A stretch of 64,000 nucleotides of DNA from Planctomycetaceae bacterium. GTDB taxonomy: Bacteria > Planctomycetota > Planctomycetia > Planctomycetales > Planctomycetaceae. The notes under the pieces were generated by a model. That model worked only from the letters and a program-made list of their open reading frames with translations. It was not told the origin of the DNA and searched no databases. Positions within the stretch are counted from its first letter, which is position 1. Every line of letters starts with the position of its first letter. The stretch is taken from the NCBI GenBank assembly GCA_002724315.1, contig PBOJ01000040.1, forward strand, positions 1-64,000. Reading direction: 5' to 3'. Both the position numbers and the translations under genes were made by a program. Positions 26,324 to 35,835 of this stretch are shown in pieces.

Positions 26324-27058
26324 ATGACGACAATCAGCAAGATTCTCTGTGTCTTCGTCCTCACGGTCAGCCTCGGTTTCCTCGGTGTCGCCGCAGTGAC
26401 ATCCGTCGGGGGAGCCAACTGGCAGGTCGAACGCGACGAGGTCACCGGGGATTACTCGTTCGAGTCAACCACCAGTGAAGCCACGGGCACCACGTACAGC
26501 GTGAAAGCCCGTCGAGGCGATCGGCAATTGGTCCAGGGCGCCAAGAGCCTCGCCGCCGCGGTCATCTCCGCCCGCAAGGACATGGTCACTCAGCAAAACG
26601 CCCAGATCACCAAACTCCAGGAAGAGACCCAGGCAGCCGAAACCGAAATGGCAGCCTGGCAGGGCACGGTTTCGGTCGACGAAGCGGCAATGACCGCCCG
26701 ATGCGATGAACTCGCACAGGAACTGGCCACACTCAACCAGCAGATTGACGGGATCTCAAAAAAGAACATCGCCAAGGTCGAAAAGACCCAAGGAACCCTG
26801 CGAAAGAACGAAGCACGTCGTGAGGAGGTCTACCGGCTGCTGGCCCAGTTCGACGAAATCCAGACCGACCTCTTCCAGATCAACGAACAACAGAAGCGGC
26901 TCCGCGACCTGCTGACCCGCAAGCGTGGTATCGTCAACCGACTCAAGAGGCGACAGGTGCAACTGGTCCGATCCGGAGCCCGCGGCCAATACGAGGACGC
27001 CCCGAACTCTCCTCCGGCCAAGACAGCACCGCAGTCCACCAAGAAGACCAAGCTCTAA
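26324..27058 (+). CDS. Exported or membrane-anchored coiled-coil protein
   Basis: A 244-residue protein with an N-terminal hydrophobic segment (about 5-28, LCVFVLTVSLGFLGVAAV) and then, from about 80 to 215, a long heptad-like, Gln/Glu/Lys-rich coiled coil broken near 105. The tail is Pro/Lys rich. I do not recognise a named family; planctomycete genomes carry similar short coiled-coil proteins. It is first in a three-gene run, 65 bases before the next gene, behind a good promoter. Role in the cell envelope is an inference from the anchor and the neighbours. Confidence 0.8.
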   Translation: MTTISKILCVFVLTVSLGFLGVAAVTSVGGANWQVERDEVTGDYSFESTTSEATGTTYSVKARRGDRQLVQGAKSLAAAVISARKDMVTQQNAQITKLQEETQAAETEMAAWQGTVSVDEAAMTARCDELAQELATLNQQIDGISKKNIAKVEKTQGTLRKNEARREEVYRLLAQFDEIQTDLFQINEQQKRLRDLLTRKRGIVNRLKRRQVQLVRSGARGQYEDAPNSPPAKTAPQSTKKTKL

Positions 27059-27123
27059 GATTTCCCCTCGAGACACACGAACCTGACCCAGTCCCGTCGC
27101 CTGTCGACGGGCGGAGAGAGATC

Positions 27124-27990
27124 ATGACCTTCATTGGCAAGATGCTCATCGTCGTGCAACTCGTCCTGAGTCTCCTGTTCATGGCTTTTGCCGGAGCGGT
27201 ATTCACCGTCGAGCAGAACTGGAAGCAACAGTTCACCGACAAGGACCAGGACCTGAAGACCGAACAGGACTTCCACAAGTCGACACAGAACAAGTTCAAC
27301 GAATACAAGAACGTCAAGTCGGCCAAGATCGCCGAACTCGACACGCTCTCCAAGAAGCGGTTGTCGGACTTCACCCGCGAAAAGAACCGCGCCGACAACC
27401 TGCAGCAGCAGCTCAACAACCTCAAGACCGCCCACGACACGCAACGGACGGTCGCCAAGTTGGAGGGTGACGAAGCCAAGTTCCGTCGCGACGAAGCCAT
27501 CGAACAGCGGCAGGTCAACAAGGCATTGCACGAGAACCTGGTCGATTCGGTCCGAACCAACCGGGGCCTGGAGGACATCGTCTTTGACCTGAGGCTGCAA
27601 TTGGGCGACAGACAACAGCGTCACCTTGTGGTTCTCGATGAACTGAAAACCGCTCGGCTCCAGGCCCGCCGCAAGGGTGGCGGACTGGGCGCGCTGCCCA
27701 GCGAAGACATCCAGCCTCCCCCGCCGCTCAGCGGCAAAGTGGTTTCCTCTCGCTACGGCATCAGCAACCGCATTCTCTACGTCGAGGTCTCGGTTGGTAG
27801 CGACGATGGCATCAAGGAAGGCCAGCTGCTGACCATCTTCCGGCCTGGCGACGGGGCGGCTCAGAAGACGAAGTACCTCGGACAAGTCCGAATTATCCAT
27901 GTCTTTCCCGACAAGGCCGTCGGCACTGTTCGGGAAAAGGCCAAGAACGGCGTGATTACGAAGGGCGACAATGTCACCTCGAAACTCTAG
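27124..27990 (+). CDS. Membrane-anchored coiled-coil protein with C-terminal beta domain
   Basis: A 288-residue protein: one hydrophobic N-terminal helix (about 8-28), a coiled coil from about 35 to 185 rich in Lys, Gln and Asp, a short proline-rich hinge (QPPPPLSG near 200) and a beta-rich domain of about 85 residues (NRILYVEVSVGSDDGIKEGQ, then VRIIHVFPDKAVGTV). The shape is reminiscent of MreC or HlyD-like periplasmic proteins, where a coiled coil carries a beta domain, and GIKEGQ is typical of that fold, but I would not assign it. Its 3' end overlaps the next small gene by 20 bases. Part of the 26324-28108 unit. Confidence 0.82.
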   Translation: MTFIGKMLIVVQLVLSLLFMAFAGAVFTVEQNWKQQFTDKDQDLKTEQDFHKSTQNKFNEYKNVKSAKIAELDTLSKKRLSDFTREKNRADNLQQQLNNLKTAHDTQRTVAKLEGDEAKFRRDEAIEQRQVNKALHENLVDSVRTNRGLEDIVFDLRLQLGDRQQRHLVVLDELKTARLQARRKGGGLGALPSEDIQPPPPLSGKVVSSRYGISNRILYVEVSVGSDDGIKEGQLLTIFRPGDGAAQKTKYLGQVRIIHVFPDKAVGTVREKAKNGVITKGDNVTSKL

Positions 27991-28108
27991 CAAGCCCAGC
28001 CCTGACGTTTTCGTCAGCCTGTTGTTCGTCTCGGTCGCCTCGCTGATCGCCGGGATCAGCCTCCTGGCGCTGGAACTGAGGAACTACGGGTGGGAACTGG
28101 CCCCGTAA
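27971..28108 (+). CDS. 45-residue single-pass membrane protein
   Basis: A small open frame from ATG 27971 to TAA 28108 that starts 20 bases inside the previous gene, in another frame. After a basic head (MSPRNSSKPS), residues 12-35 are a clear transmembrane helix (VFVSLLFVSVASLIAGISLL), ending in ELRNYGWELAP. Charge distribution puts the N terminus inside. Overlap with the upstream gene, a plausible hydropathy profile and a Trp/Tyr interface at the helix end support a real gene. I recall no named family; function unknown, but it is presumably made with the two coiled-coil proteins. Confidence 0.7.
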   Translation: MSPRNSSKPSPDVFVSLLFVSVASLIAGISLLALELRNYGWELAP

Positions 28109-28196
28109 CCGGGTTCACCGCAACCACGGCCGGCTCGCCAACAGCATCCCGCATCGATACGATGTGGCCTCCGATCGTTCTTTCGGAGACCATCCG

Positions 28197-30041
28197 ATGC
28201 GTTGTTGCCCGCCTGCCACTCGTCTTGCTGTCGTAACCCTCGCCACGATCGCCATCGCGCTCTCGTCGGCCACTTCTCTTCGGCTCGAGGCCGCCCCACC
28301 GGCCACGGTACGTCTGGACCGTACGGTCTCGCCGCCCGAATGGGCGTTGCTCGAGCGACAACTGCTGGTGGCCAACACCGCGGCGTGCCGCGAGTACTTT
28401 GGCAGGTACTTTGACGAACGGGGTTATCTGCTGTGCGTGGAACGCTGGGGGGGAGACGATGGGCCCGATGACGCCATCGAGAACTGCAACGACTGGCCGA
28501 TCCTCCACGCCCTGGGCGCCAACAACGTCATTCTGCAGATGTACAAGAAGGCCTGGGAAGGACACCTGAGACAGTACACCCTGGCCAAGACCGTTGAGGT
28601 GCCCTTTGCCCGTGACGGGATGTACTACAAGGAATTTCCCGTCACCTTCGACTGGGTGCACAACGGTGAAGGGCTGACCGTCTTCAATCTCCAGGGGCTC
28701 TCCGACCCCAACGACATCCGCTTCGGACATCGTGTCCGCCGCTTCGCCGGGTTCTATCTCAACGAAGATCCTGGCGCCCCCAACTACGACCCCAAGCACA
28801 AGATCATCCGCAGTCTCTTCAACGGCAGCCGCGGGCCGCTGATGCGCAAGGCGACCGGGCTCGACTGGGCGGGAGATCCGATCGAGATCGCCAACCGCTT
28901 CAGCCTGGGACACGGCGAGCGAAGCTACCAGGAGATGGTCGACCACTTCAAAGACTACAACGACATCGTGGGCGATCACCCCCAGAACCTGCTGGCCACC
29001 TCGCTGGCATTGAACGCCTTCATGCTGACCGGCCAGGCCAAGTACCGCGACTGGCTGTTTGAGTACGTTGACGCCTGGCGAAAGCGGACGATGGACAACA
29101 ACGGCATCATCCCCACCAACATCGGACTCGACGGCACCATCGGCGGAGCCACCGATGGAAAGTGGTACGGCGGCGTCTACGGCTGGGCTTTCACGGTGGT
29201 GGTCCCGCAGACGGGAGCACTGGCCCACCGCAACACCCACTACCTGGGCCACACCGGCTTCACCAACGCGTACCTGCTTTCCGGAGACGACAAGTACCTC
29301 GACGTCTGGCGGCAACAGATCAAGGCGATCAACGCCCAATCGAAAGTGATCGACGGCAAGCGAATGACTCCCCGGATGTACGGTGACAAGGGCTGGTACA
29401 ACTTCACCCCCTCCCCGTACTCCTCCGGCGGCTTCGAGACCTGGTACCACTCGATGAAAGACTCGGACCGGTCGCTCTTCGGCGGAAACGGCTGGGTCTC
29501 CTACCTCGACGGCAAGAATCCCGGTTACCCATCCGCGGCTCTACGGGGAGATCTCGAACGCATTCGCAGCCGGGTGGCTGGATCGCGAGCCGACACGACC
29601 ACTCCGGACACCCGCCTGGCCGACGATCCGATGAAGTTCAATCCCGCCAGCGTCTCCTCCCTGATCCAGTTGATGCTTGGAGGAATCCATCCCGGACACC
29701 GGGGGCAGGCCCTGCACGCCCGCGTCCGTTACTTCGATCCTGTCACCCGCCGCGCCGGGATCCCGGATGGCGTCGCCGCTTTGGTCGAAAAAATGGACCA
29801 CTCTTCCGTCACGCTCTCCCTGGTCAACACCGACCAGCTCAACACCCGCACCGTGGTGATCCAGGCCGGTGGCTATGCCGAACACCAGTTCACCGGACTG
29901 ACCCGGGGTGACGACTCAGTCGAGTTGGACAGTGACACTCTGAGGGTTCAACTGGCTCCCGGAGCCGGTGGCCGACTGGTGCTGGCCATGAAGCGGTACA
30001 CGAACCCTCCCACCATGCGGTTCCCCTGGGATCGGGACTGA
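28197..30041 (+). CDS. Secreted six-hairpin (alpha/alpha-toroid)-like protein of unknown substrate
   Basis: A 614-residue exported protein with a signal peptide (about 8-32, ending LEAAPP). The body has helical-repeat features of six-hairpin glycosidases and related enzymes: HPQNLLATSLALNAFMLTGQAKYRDWLFEYVDAW, GWAFTVVVPQTG and GHTGFTNAYLLSGDDKYLDVW-type segments, shown here only as signatures. A beta-rich tail of about 120 residues (VALVEKMDHSSVTLSLVN) looks like a carbohydrate-associated beta domain. No catalytic residues can be named with confidence. ATG at 28197 follows GGAGA; an upstream GTG at 28164 would spoil the signal. Stands alone before the dehydratase gene. Confidence 0.72.
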   Translation: MRCCPPATRLAVVTLATIAIALSSATSLRLEAAPPATVRLDRTVSPPEWALLERQLLVANTAACREYFGRYFDERGYLLCVERWGGDDGPDDAIENCNDWPILHALGANNVILQMYKKAWEGHLRQYTLAKTVEVPFARDGMYYKEFPVTFDWVHNGEGLTVFNLQGLSDPNDIRFGHRVRRFAGFYLNEDPGAPNYDPKHKIIRSLFNGSRGPLMRKATGLDWAGDPIEIANRFSLGHGERSYQEMVDHFKDYNDIVGDHPQNLLATSLALNAFMLTGQAKYRDWLFEYVDAWRKRTMDNNGIIPTNIGLDGTIGGATDGKWYGGVYGWAFTVVVPQTGALAHRNTHYLGHTGFTNAYLLSGDDKYLDVWRQQIKAINAQSKVIDGKRMTPRMYGDKGWYNFTPSPYSSGGFETWYHSMKDSDRSLFGGNGWVSYLDGKNPGYPSAALRGDLERIRSRVAGSRADTTTPDTRLADDPMKFNPASVSSLIQLMLGGIHPGHRGQALHARVRYFDPVTRRAGIPDGVAALVEKMDHSSVTLSLVNTDQLNTRTVVIQAGGYAEHQFTGLTRGDDSVELDSDTLRVQLAPGAGGRLVLAMKRYTNPPTMRFPWDRD

Positions 30042-30166
30042 TCTGGACGGCATCGGCGTGATCCACTATCACCCCGCCTCCACTCTCACTCCTCTCCCCA
30101 CTCTCTCGTCGCGAACCATCGGGCCCGTCCATTGCGTCGGTCTCGCGGGTCCGCCCGATCGATTCG

Positions 30167-32014
30167 ATGCGCAACCGCCTGGCGTTGATCCTGCCCACCT
30201 ACGCAGCGCTTTACGCGCTGTGCTTCGTGGCCGCATTCCTGTTGCGGTTCGACTTCCGACCGCCGCAGATCTACCAGCACGTCATCGTGCTGGGGATGCC
30301 GGTGGTGCTGGGAGTAAAATTCGTCATCTGCCTGGCCACCGGTGAGTGGCGCAGGACCTACCGCTACACAACCGTCGCCGACCTGTTCAATCTGCTCGGA
30401 GGTGGTGTGGTCGCCGCGGCCATCACCTACGTGCTGCTGCTGCCCGTCCTGGGGACACTCCCCCTGCCCCGCACCGTCCTGTTGATCGACGCGATGCTCT
30501 CGATCCTGGCCGTCGGGCTCCTGCGGGTCGGAATCCGAGTGGTCAGCGAGGGCGCGGTTCGAGCCGGCCACGAGCAAAGAGCCCTGATCCTGGGTGCCGG
30601 TCCCGACGCGGTGGCTATCGCACGGGGTCTCGGGTCAACAAGCCGGCCGGTTCGGGTCGTCGGATTCGTCGACCATTCCCCCGACAGTCGCAACACCCTG
30701 ATCGCCGGCGTCCCCGTCTTCCCGTTGTCCGAGGCCGGCGTGCTGGCCACCGACTGGACACGCCTGGCCCGCAAGCGGCGAGCCGACTTCGTGCTGATTC
30801 CCAGCACCGTCGCCGGCGACGTGGTCCGCGAGTTGATCCGCCTTTTCGCCGGCACCAGCGTCCGTGTCCAGGTGGTCCCAACAGCCGACAGCCTCCTGAC
30901 GTGTCGCAAACAGCTGGCCGTTCGGGATGTCACCATTGCCGACCTGTTACGACGTGAACCCGCAGAACTTGACCGCGAGGCCATTCGTGAGCTTGTCGCC
31001 GGACAACGGGTGCTGGTCACCGGAGCCGCCGGCAGCATCGGTTCGGAACTGTGCCGACAGATCGCCGCACTGGCCCCCGAGTCACTGGTACTGGTCGATC
31101 ACTCCGAAACCGGAATCTTCCACATCGAAGCCGAACTCGCCGGCGGCCCGGTGCCTCTGCATCCAGTCGTTGCCAGCGTCGTCGACAGAGACGTGATGAG
31201 CCGCGTGATGGTCGAACACCGTCCGCAACTGGTGTTTCATGCCGCAGCCTACAAGCACGTGCCGCTGATGGAATCGAATCCCCAGCAGGCGATCGCCAAC
31301 AACATCGGTGGCACCAAGACGATGGTCGACCTGGCCGACACGTTCGGCGTCGACGGGTTCGTACTGATCTCAACGGACAAGGCTGTCGACCCCTCCAGTA
31401 TCATGGGGGCCACCAAGCTCGTCTCGGAGAAATATCTCCAGTCGATCACCTCCGGCTCGACGACACGAATGATGATCGTCCGCTTCGGCAACGTCCTCGA
31501 CTCGGCCGGCAGCGTCGTCCCCACCTTCCGCTCACAGATCACTGCCGGAGGCCCGGTCACCGTCACGCACCCCGACATGGAACGGTTCTTCATGACCATT
31601 CCCGAGGCAGTGCAACTGGTTCTCCAAGCCGGAGCCATCGGCGAATCGGGTGACGTGCTGATCCTCGAGATGGGTCAACCGGTCAAGATCGTGGATCTCG
31701 CACGCGACATGATTGAGCTCTCGGGACTGAAGTACCCCGACGACATCGACATCGTCTTCACCGGGATCCGTCCCGGGGAAAAACTGACCGAGACGCTCTT
31801 CTACGACCAGGAACTTGGTGCCCGCAAGGTCCACGAACAGATCTACCGCGCACCTGGCTCGATACCGACTCGACAGCACATGGCCGACGAGTTGGCTCGC
31901 CTCGAACGCTCACTGAATGGCTCGCGAGCCGAAGCCATCGAAGCTCTGGAAAATGTCGTCCGGGGCCTGGTCGTCGGAGAGGATCCGACCCGCTCGCTCC
32001 GCTCGGCCGCCTGA
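30167..32014 (+). CDS. Membrane nucleotide-sugar 4,6-dehydratase, CapD/WbpM/FlaA1 family
   Basis: A 615-residue protein with four to five N-terminal membrane helices (to about 125), a Rossmann-like sensor domain (LILGAGPDAVAIA near 140), and a cytoplasmic extended-SDR domain from about 280. The NAD site is TGAAGSIGSEL, and the catalytic set of this family is seen as STDKAV followed by MGATK, where Met replaces the usual SDR Tyr. GIRPGEKLTETLF near the end is a family signature. Such enzymes dehydrate UDP-GlcNAc (or a relative) to a 4-keto-6-deoxy sugar at the start of capsule, O-antigen or exopolysaccharide synthesis. No glycosyltransferase genes are adjacent, so the polymer is unknown. Confidence 0.92.
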   Translation: MRNRLALILPTYAALYALCFVAAFLLRFDFRPPQIYQHVIVLGMPVVLGVKFVICLATGEWRRTYRYTTVADLFNLLGGGVVAAAITYVLLLPVLGTLPLPRTVLLIDAMLSILAVGLLRVGIRVVSEGAVRAGHEQRALILGAGPDAVAIARGLGSTSRPVRVVGFVDHSPDSRNTLIAGVPVFPLSEAGVLATDWTRLARKRRADFVLIPSTVAGDVVRELIRLFAGTSVRVQVVPTADSLLTCRKQLAVRDVTIADLLRREPAELDREAIRELVAGQRVLVTGAAGSIGSELCRQIAALAPESLVLVDHSETGIFHIEAELAGGPVPLHPVVASVVDRDVMSRVMVEHRPQLVFHAAAYKHVPLMESNPQQAIANNIGGTKTMVDLADTFGVDGFVLISTDKAVDPSSIMGATKLVSEKYLQSITSGSTTRMMIVRFGNVLDSAGSVVPTFRSQITAGGPVTVTHPDMERFFMTIPEAVQLVLQAGAIGESGDVLILEMGQPVKIVDLARDMIELSGLKYPDDIDIVFTGIRPGEKLTETLFYDQELGARKVHEQIYRAPGSIPTRQHMADELARLERSLNGSRAEAIEALENVVRGLVVGEDPTRSLRSAA

Positions 32015-32108
32015 ATCGCAAGCGGATCGAGATGGACAGCTGAAGCGGGCGGGCGTATGAAGAAGGGAGTTCCGTGCCCGTGCGTCTCGCTCTCCGGGAA
32101 TCAATTCC

Positions 32109-33047
32109 ATGTCCCTGACTCGCCGCCAATTGCTCACCACGGCTGCAGCAACAGCCACCTCAGCAGCCATCTCCTCAGCCGCTGACACTCCCCAATCGAC
32201 GCCGTCCGCCCCCCCCTTTCGCTTCTGCCTGAACACCAGCACAATCCGCGGACAGAAACTGACCCTGCTCCAGGAAATCAGCCTCGCCGGGAAAGTGGGC
32301 TACACCGGCATCGAACCATGGATCCGGGAGATCGACCAGTACGTCCGTGACGGCGGATCGCTGAAAGATCTCCGGAAGCGGATCACCGACGCGGGGCTGC
32401 GAGTCGAGAGTGCCATCGGCTTCGCCCAATGGATCGTCGACGACGGCAAGCGGCGAGCCGCGGCACTGGAACAGGCCAAGCGTGACATGGAGAAGGTGCG
32501 TCAACTCGGCGGCACGCGGATCGCCGCACCGCCGGCGGGGGCCACCAGGCAAGCCGACCTCGACCTCTTCGCAGCCGCCGAACGCTACCGCGCGTTGCTC
32601 GAAGTCGGACGCGGGATCGGTGTCACCCCACAGGTCGAGGTCTGGGGGTTCTCGAAGTCGCTCTCGCGCCTCGGTGAAACCGTCTTCGTGGCAATCGAGA
32701 GTGGCCATCCCGACGCCTGCGTGCTGCCAGACATTTACCACATCTACAAGGGTGGTTCCGACTTCACGGGCCTCGCACTGCTGTCCGGCCCGGCCATTCA
32801 CTGCTTCCACGTCAACGATTACCCCGCCACCCCGCCCCGGGCCACGATCACCGATGCCGACCGAGTCTACCCCGGTGACGGTGTCGCTCCGGTCGTCAAG
32901 GTGCTCAAGGGCATCGCCGGCAAGGGGCACCAAGTCGCTTTGTCGCTCGAGCTTTTCAACCGCACTTACTGGAAGCAGGACGCTGAACGGGTCTGCCGGA
33001 CCGGCTTGCAGAAGATGAAGGCGGTCGCAGCTCGAGCCCTGGCCTGA
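32109..33047 (+). CDS. Tat-exported sugar isomerase/epimerase-like TIM-barrel protein
   Basis: A 312-residue protein that opens with a twin-arginine signal (SLTRRQLLTTAAATATSAA) and continues as a xylose-isomerase-like barrel: YTGIEPWIREI, RVESAIGFAQW, GVTPQVEVWGF, ACVLPDIYHIYKGG and CFHVNDYPA. The metal-ligand positions of the family (Glu in VEVW, Asp in LPDIYH, His in FHVND, Glu in LSLELF) are all seen. Tat export suggests folding with its metal before leaving the cytoplasm. Planctomycetes have many such exported paralogues with unknown substrates. The gene has its own 94-bp leader and is not clearly in an operon. Confidence 0.85.
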   Translation: MSLTRRQLLTTAAATATSAAISSAADTPQSTPSAPPFRFCLNTSTIRGQKLTLLQEISLAGKVGYTGIEPWIREIDQYVRDGGSLKDLRKRITDAGLRVESAIGFAQWIVDDGKRRAAALEQAKRDMEKVRQLGGTRIAAPPAGATRQADLDLFAAAERYRALLEVGRGIGVTPQVEVWGFSKSLSRLGETVFVAIESGHPDACVLPDIYHIYKGGSDFTGLALLSGPAIHCFHVNDYPATPPRATITDADRVYPGDGVAPVVKVLKGIAGKGHQVALSLELFNRTYWKQDAERVCRTGLQKMKAVAARALA

Positions 33048-33183
33048 TTCGCTCCACACCTCAGGCCCGAGGCTGCTTGAAAAACCCACAGGCCGCGTCC
33101 ACCATACGGCTCCTGTGGCCCGGCCCGGTGCAATCCGTCGGCCGGTGCCGTCCACCCGCGGACCTTTCGAGAGAGCCGTCACG

Positions 33184-35835
33184 ATGAGACGTGTGAGTGT
33201 GATATGCCTGGCCCTGGCGGTTGTCGTATCCGGAACGGCCGAAGCGGCAGACGTGATCGCCTTCCGTGGAGCCAGGATCCTGCCTGCCAGCGGCAAGCCG
33301 ATTCCCTCCGGCACGATGATCGTCGGTGGCGGCAAGATCGTCTCGGTGGGCCCCGCCAACAAGGTCAAGATTCCCGACGGAGCCCGGGTGATTGACGCCA
33401 CAGGCAAGGTCATCATTCCCGGGCTGGTCGATAGCCATTCGCACCTGGGGGTCGCCTCGCGACCACTCGAAAAGGCCAACAGCGACGGGAATGAGCGGAG
33501 TGGAGCGGTCCAGAGCATCGTCCGGGCACTCGATTCGATCAACCCGTTCGACCCCGGCATTCGCATGGCCCACACCGGTGGAATCACCACGGCCAACGTG
33601 ATGCCCGGCAGCGGAAACGTCATCGGCGGCCAGACGATCTACATCAAGCTGCGGGGCAACAGCCCCGAGCAGATGTGGATCGGGACCGACGGCCACTTCG
33701 GTGGCCTGAAGATGGCCAACGGAGAAAACCCCAAGCGGTCCTACGGCTCAAAGGGTCAAGCCCCGGTGACCAGAATGAAAGTGGCCGCATTGCAGCGGGC
33801 CGAGTTCGTCAAGGCAGTCGATTACCGGCGAAAGTGGCAGGAGTTCGAAAAGAAACGCGAGAAGGACAAGAAGGCCATGCCGCCTGATCGTGATCTGTCG
33901 CTCGAGCCATTGGCCGAAGTGTTGGCCGGACGACGGACCGTTCACTTCCACACCCATCGCGCCGACGACATCCTCACGGTGTTGAGACTGAAACGCGAAT
34001 TCGATTTCGACCTGGTCATCCAGCACGGGACCGAGGCTTACAAGGTGATCGACCAGGTCGCCGCCGCCGGCGTGCCGGTCTCGATGACCATCGTCGACAG
34101 TCCCGGCGGAAAGGCCGAGGTCGTCGATTTCATCGAGCAGTGCGGGGCAGAACTGACCCGTCGGGGCGTCAAGGTCCATGTCAACACCGACGACCCGGTG
34201 ACCGAAAGCCGCTTCTTCCTGCGAACAACCGCCGCCACCATCCGTGGCGGTCTCGACACCGCCACGGCTTTGAAGGCCGTGACACTGCATCCCGCACAGG
34301 CGCTGAGACTCGACGACCGTGTCGGTTCGCTCGACGCCGGCAAGGACGCCGACTTCGTGATCCTCAGTGGCCCCCCCTTCAGCATCTACACCCGCGTGCT
34401 CGAGACATGGATCGAAGGCCGGAAGGTCTTCGACCTGTCCAACCCCCGTCAACGGCTCTACCAGGAGGGTGGCTTCCAGGTGGCCAGTAGCGACCTGATC
34501 CCCGCCCCCACACCCATGATCCGTCCTCGCAAGTCTGTCCAGCCTCCCAGGGCCGATGACCAGGCCAAGGCGGTCACCTCCCGCAGCGATTCCGTCCTGG
34601 TACTGGCCGGGCGACTCCATCTCGTATCCGGTCCGCCGATAGAAAATGCTGCGGTGCTCCTCCGCAAAGGCGTCATCGAGAAGGTCGGTCAAATGGGTCG
34701 GGTCAAGGCCCCTCGGGGAACTCCGGTGATCACCGCCGCTGTGGTCACACCTGGACTGATCGACACACACACCATCGTGCCGCTTTCCGGCGAATACAAC
34801 ATCCCCGCTGACCAGGACCAGGACGAGACCAGCGATCCCAACCAGGCCGACGTCCGGGTGCTTGACGGATTCAACCCTGCCGAGCCGCTACTCCGTTTCC
34901 TGCTCGAACAGGGTGTCACGGTGATCCATGCCTCACCGGGACGGGCCAACGTCATCGGAGGTCTGACCGGTGTCTTCCGCACTCACGGCGTCGACGTCGA
35001 AGCGATGACGATCCGCTTCCCCCAGGCCATGGCCTTCAACCTGGGTGTCAGCCCCAAGCAGACCTATTCGGGCCAGAGACCGACCACGCGAATGGGCACA
35101 GCCGCTGTGATCCGCCAGGCCCTTTCCCGGGCACGCGCCTATCGGGCCAAGCAGAAGGCTGCCGGGGACGACGACGCAGTGGCTCCGGATCGTGACCTGA
35201 AACTCGAATCCCTCGGGATGCTGCTCGACAGGAAGATTCCCGGCGTCTTCTGCGGCCATCGCGCTGACGATCTGCTGACAGCGCTGCGGATCGCGAACGA
35301 ATTCCGGCTGAAACCGGTGCTCTCGATGGCCACCGAGGGCTACCTGATCCGTGATCGGCTGGCCAAAGCCGGTGTCCCGGTCATCGTCCACCCGACCATG
35401 CAACGGGTCGGTGGACTCGAGACGATCAACAGCTTCCTGGGCAACGCCGCGGCACTCTCGGCCGCCTTCGGTCCCAAGGGGCCACCCGTCGCGATCGCCA
35501 GCGGTGTCGAGGGCTACGTGCCCAAGTCCCGGGTGATTCGCTACGAAGCGGCGATCGCCATGACCTACGGCCTGGGATTCGACAAGGCACTACGAGCCAT
35601 CACGCTCGACGCAGCGCGTTTGCTGGGAATCGAAAAAACCCATGGCAGCGTTGAGCGAGGCAAGTCAGCCGACCTGGTCCTCTACGACGGGGACCCGTTC
35701 GAACACGCCACGCATGTCACCGCCGTGATCGTCGGCGGCCGACTCGCCTTTCGCCGCGGAGAACGGCTCAACATCCCGCAACTCGGGCGGCTGTTCCTTC
35801 CCACACCGTCAATCCCCTGCTGCCAGGCCTTTTGA
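33184..35835 (+). CDS. Secreted tandem amidohydrolase (two imidazolonepropionase-like halves)
   Basis: An 883-residue exported protein: signal peptide (about 5-22) and two amidohydrolase units, about 25-440 and 480-880. The first begins GKVIIPGLVDSHSHLG, keeping the HxH metal motif. The second has GLIDTHTIV in the same place, so one His is lost. Both halves carry the same landmarks: PDRDL-x-LE, then HRADD-(I/L)-LT with a preceding HFHTH only in the first, and a closing GS(L/V)E-type GK(D/S)AD segment. The second half thus looks like a duplicated, probably non-catalytic copy. It may act on cyclic amides or peptides; substrate unknown. ATG at 33184 is chosen for the signal peptide. Confidence 0.85.
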   Translation: MRRVSVICLALAVVVSGTAEAADVIAFRGARILPASGKPIPSGTMIVGGGKIVSVGPANKVKIPDGARVIDATGKVIIPGLVDSHSHLGVASRPLEKANSDGNERSGAVQSIVRALDSINPFDPGIRMAHTGGITTANVMPGSGNVIGGQTIYIKLRGNSPEQMWIGTDGHFGGLKMANGENPKRSYGSKGQAPVTRMKVAALQRAEFVKAVDYRRKWQEFEKKREKDKKAMPPDRDLSLEPLAEVLAGRRTVHFHTHRADDILTVLRLKREFDFDLVIQHGTEAYKVIDQVAAAGVPVSMTIVDSPGGKAEVVDFIEQCGAELTRRGVKVHVNTDDPVTESRFFLRTTAATIRGGLDTATALKAVTLHPAQALRLDDRVGSLDAGKDADFVILSGPPFSIYTRVLETWIEGRKVFDLSNPRQRLYQEGGFQVASSDLIPAPTPMIRPRKSVQPPRADDQAKAVTSRSDSVLVLAGRLHLVSGPPIENAAVLLRKGVIEKVGQMGRVKAPRGTPVITAAVVTPGLIDTHTIVPLSGEYNIPADQDQDETSDPNQADVRVLDGFNPAEPLLRFLLEQGVTVIHASPGRANVIGGLTGVFRTHGVDVEAMTIRFPQAMAFNLGVSPKQTYSGQRPTTRMGTAAVIRQALSRARAYRAKQKAAGDDDAVAPDRDLKLESLGMLLDRKIPGVFCGHRADDLLTALRIANEFRLKPVLSMATEGYLIRDRLAKAGVPVIVHPTMQRVGGLETINSFLGNAAALSAAFGPKGPPVAIASGVEGYVPKSRVIRYEAAIAMTYGLGFDKALRAITLDAARLLGIEKTHGSVERGKSADLVLYDGDPFEHATHVTAVIVGGRLAFRRGERLNIPQLGRLFLPTPSIPCCQAF

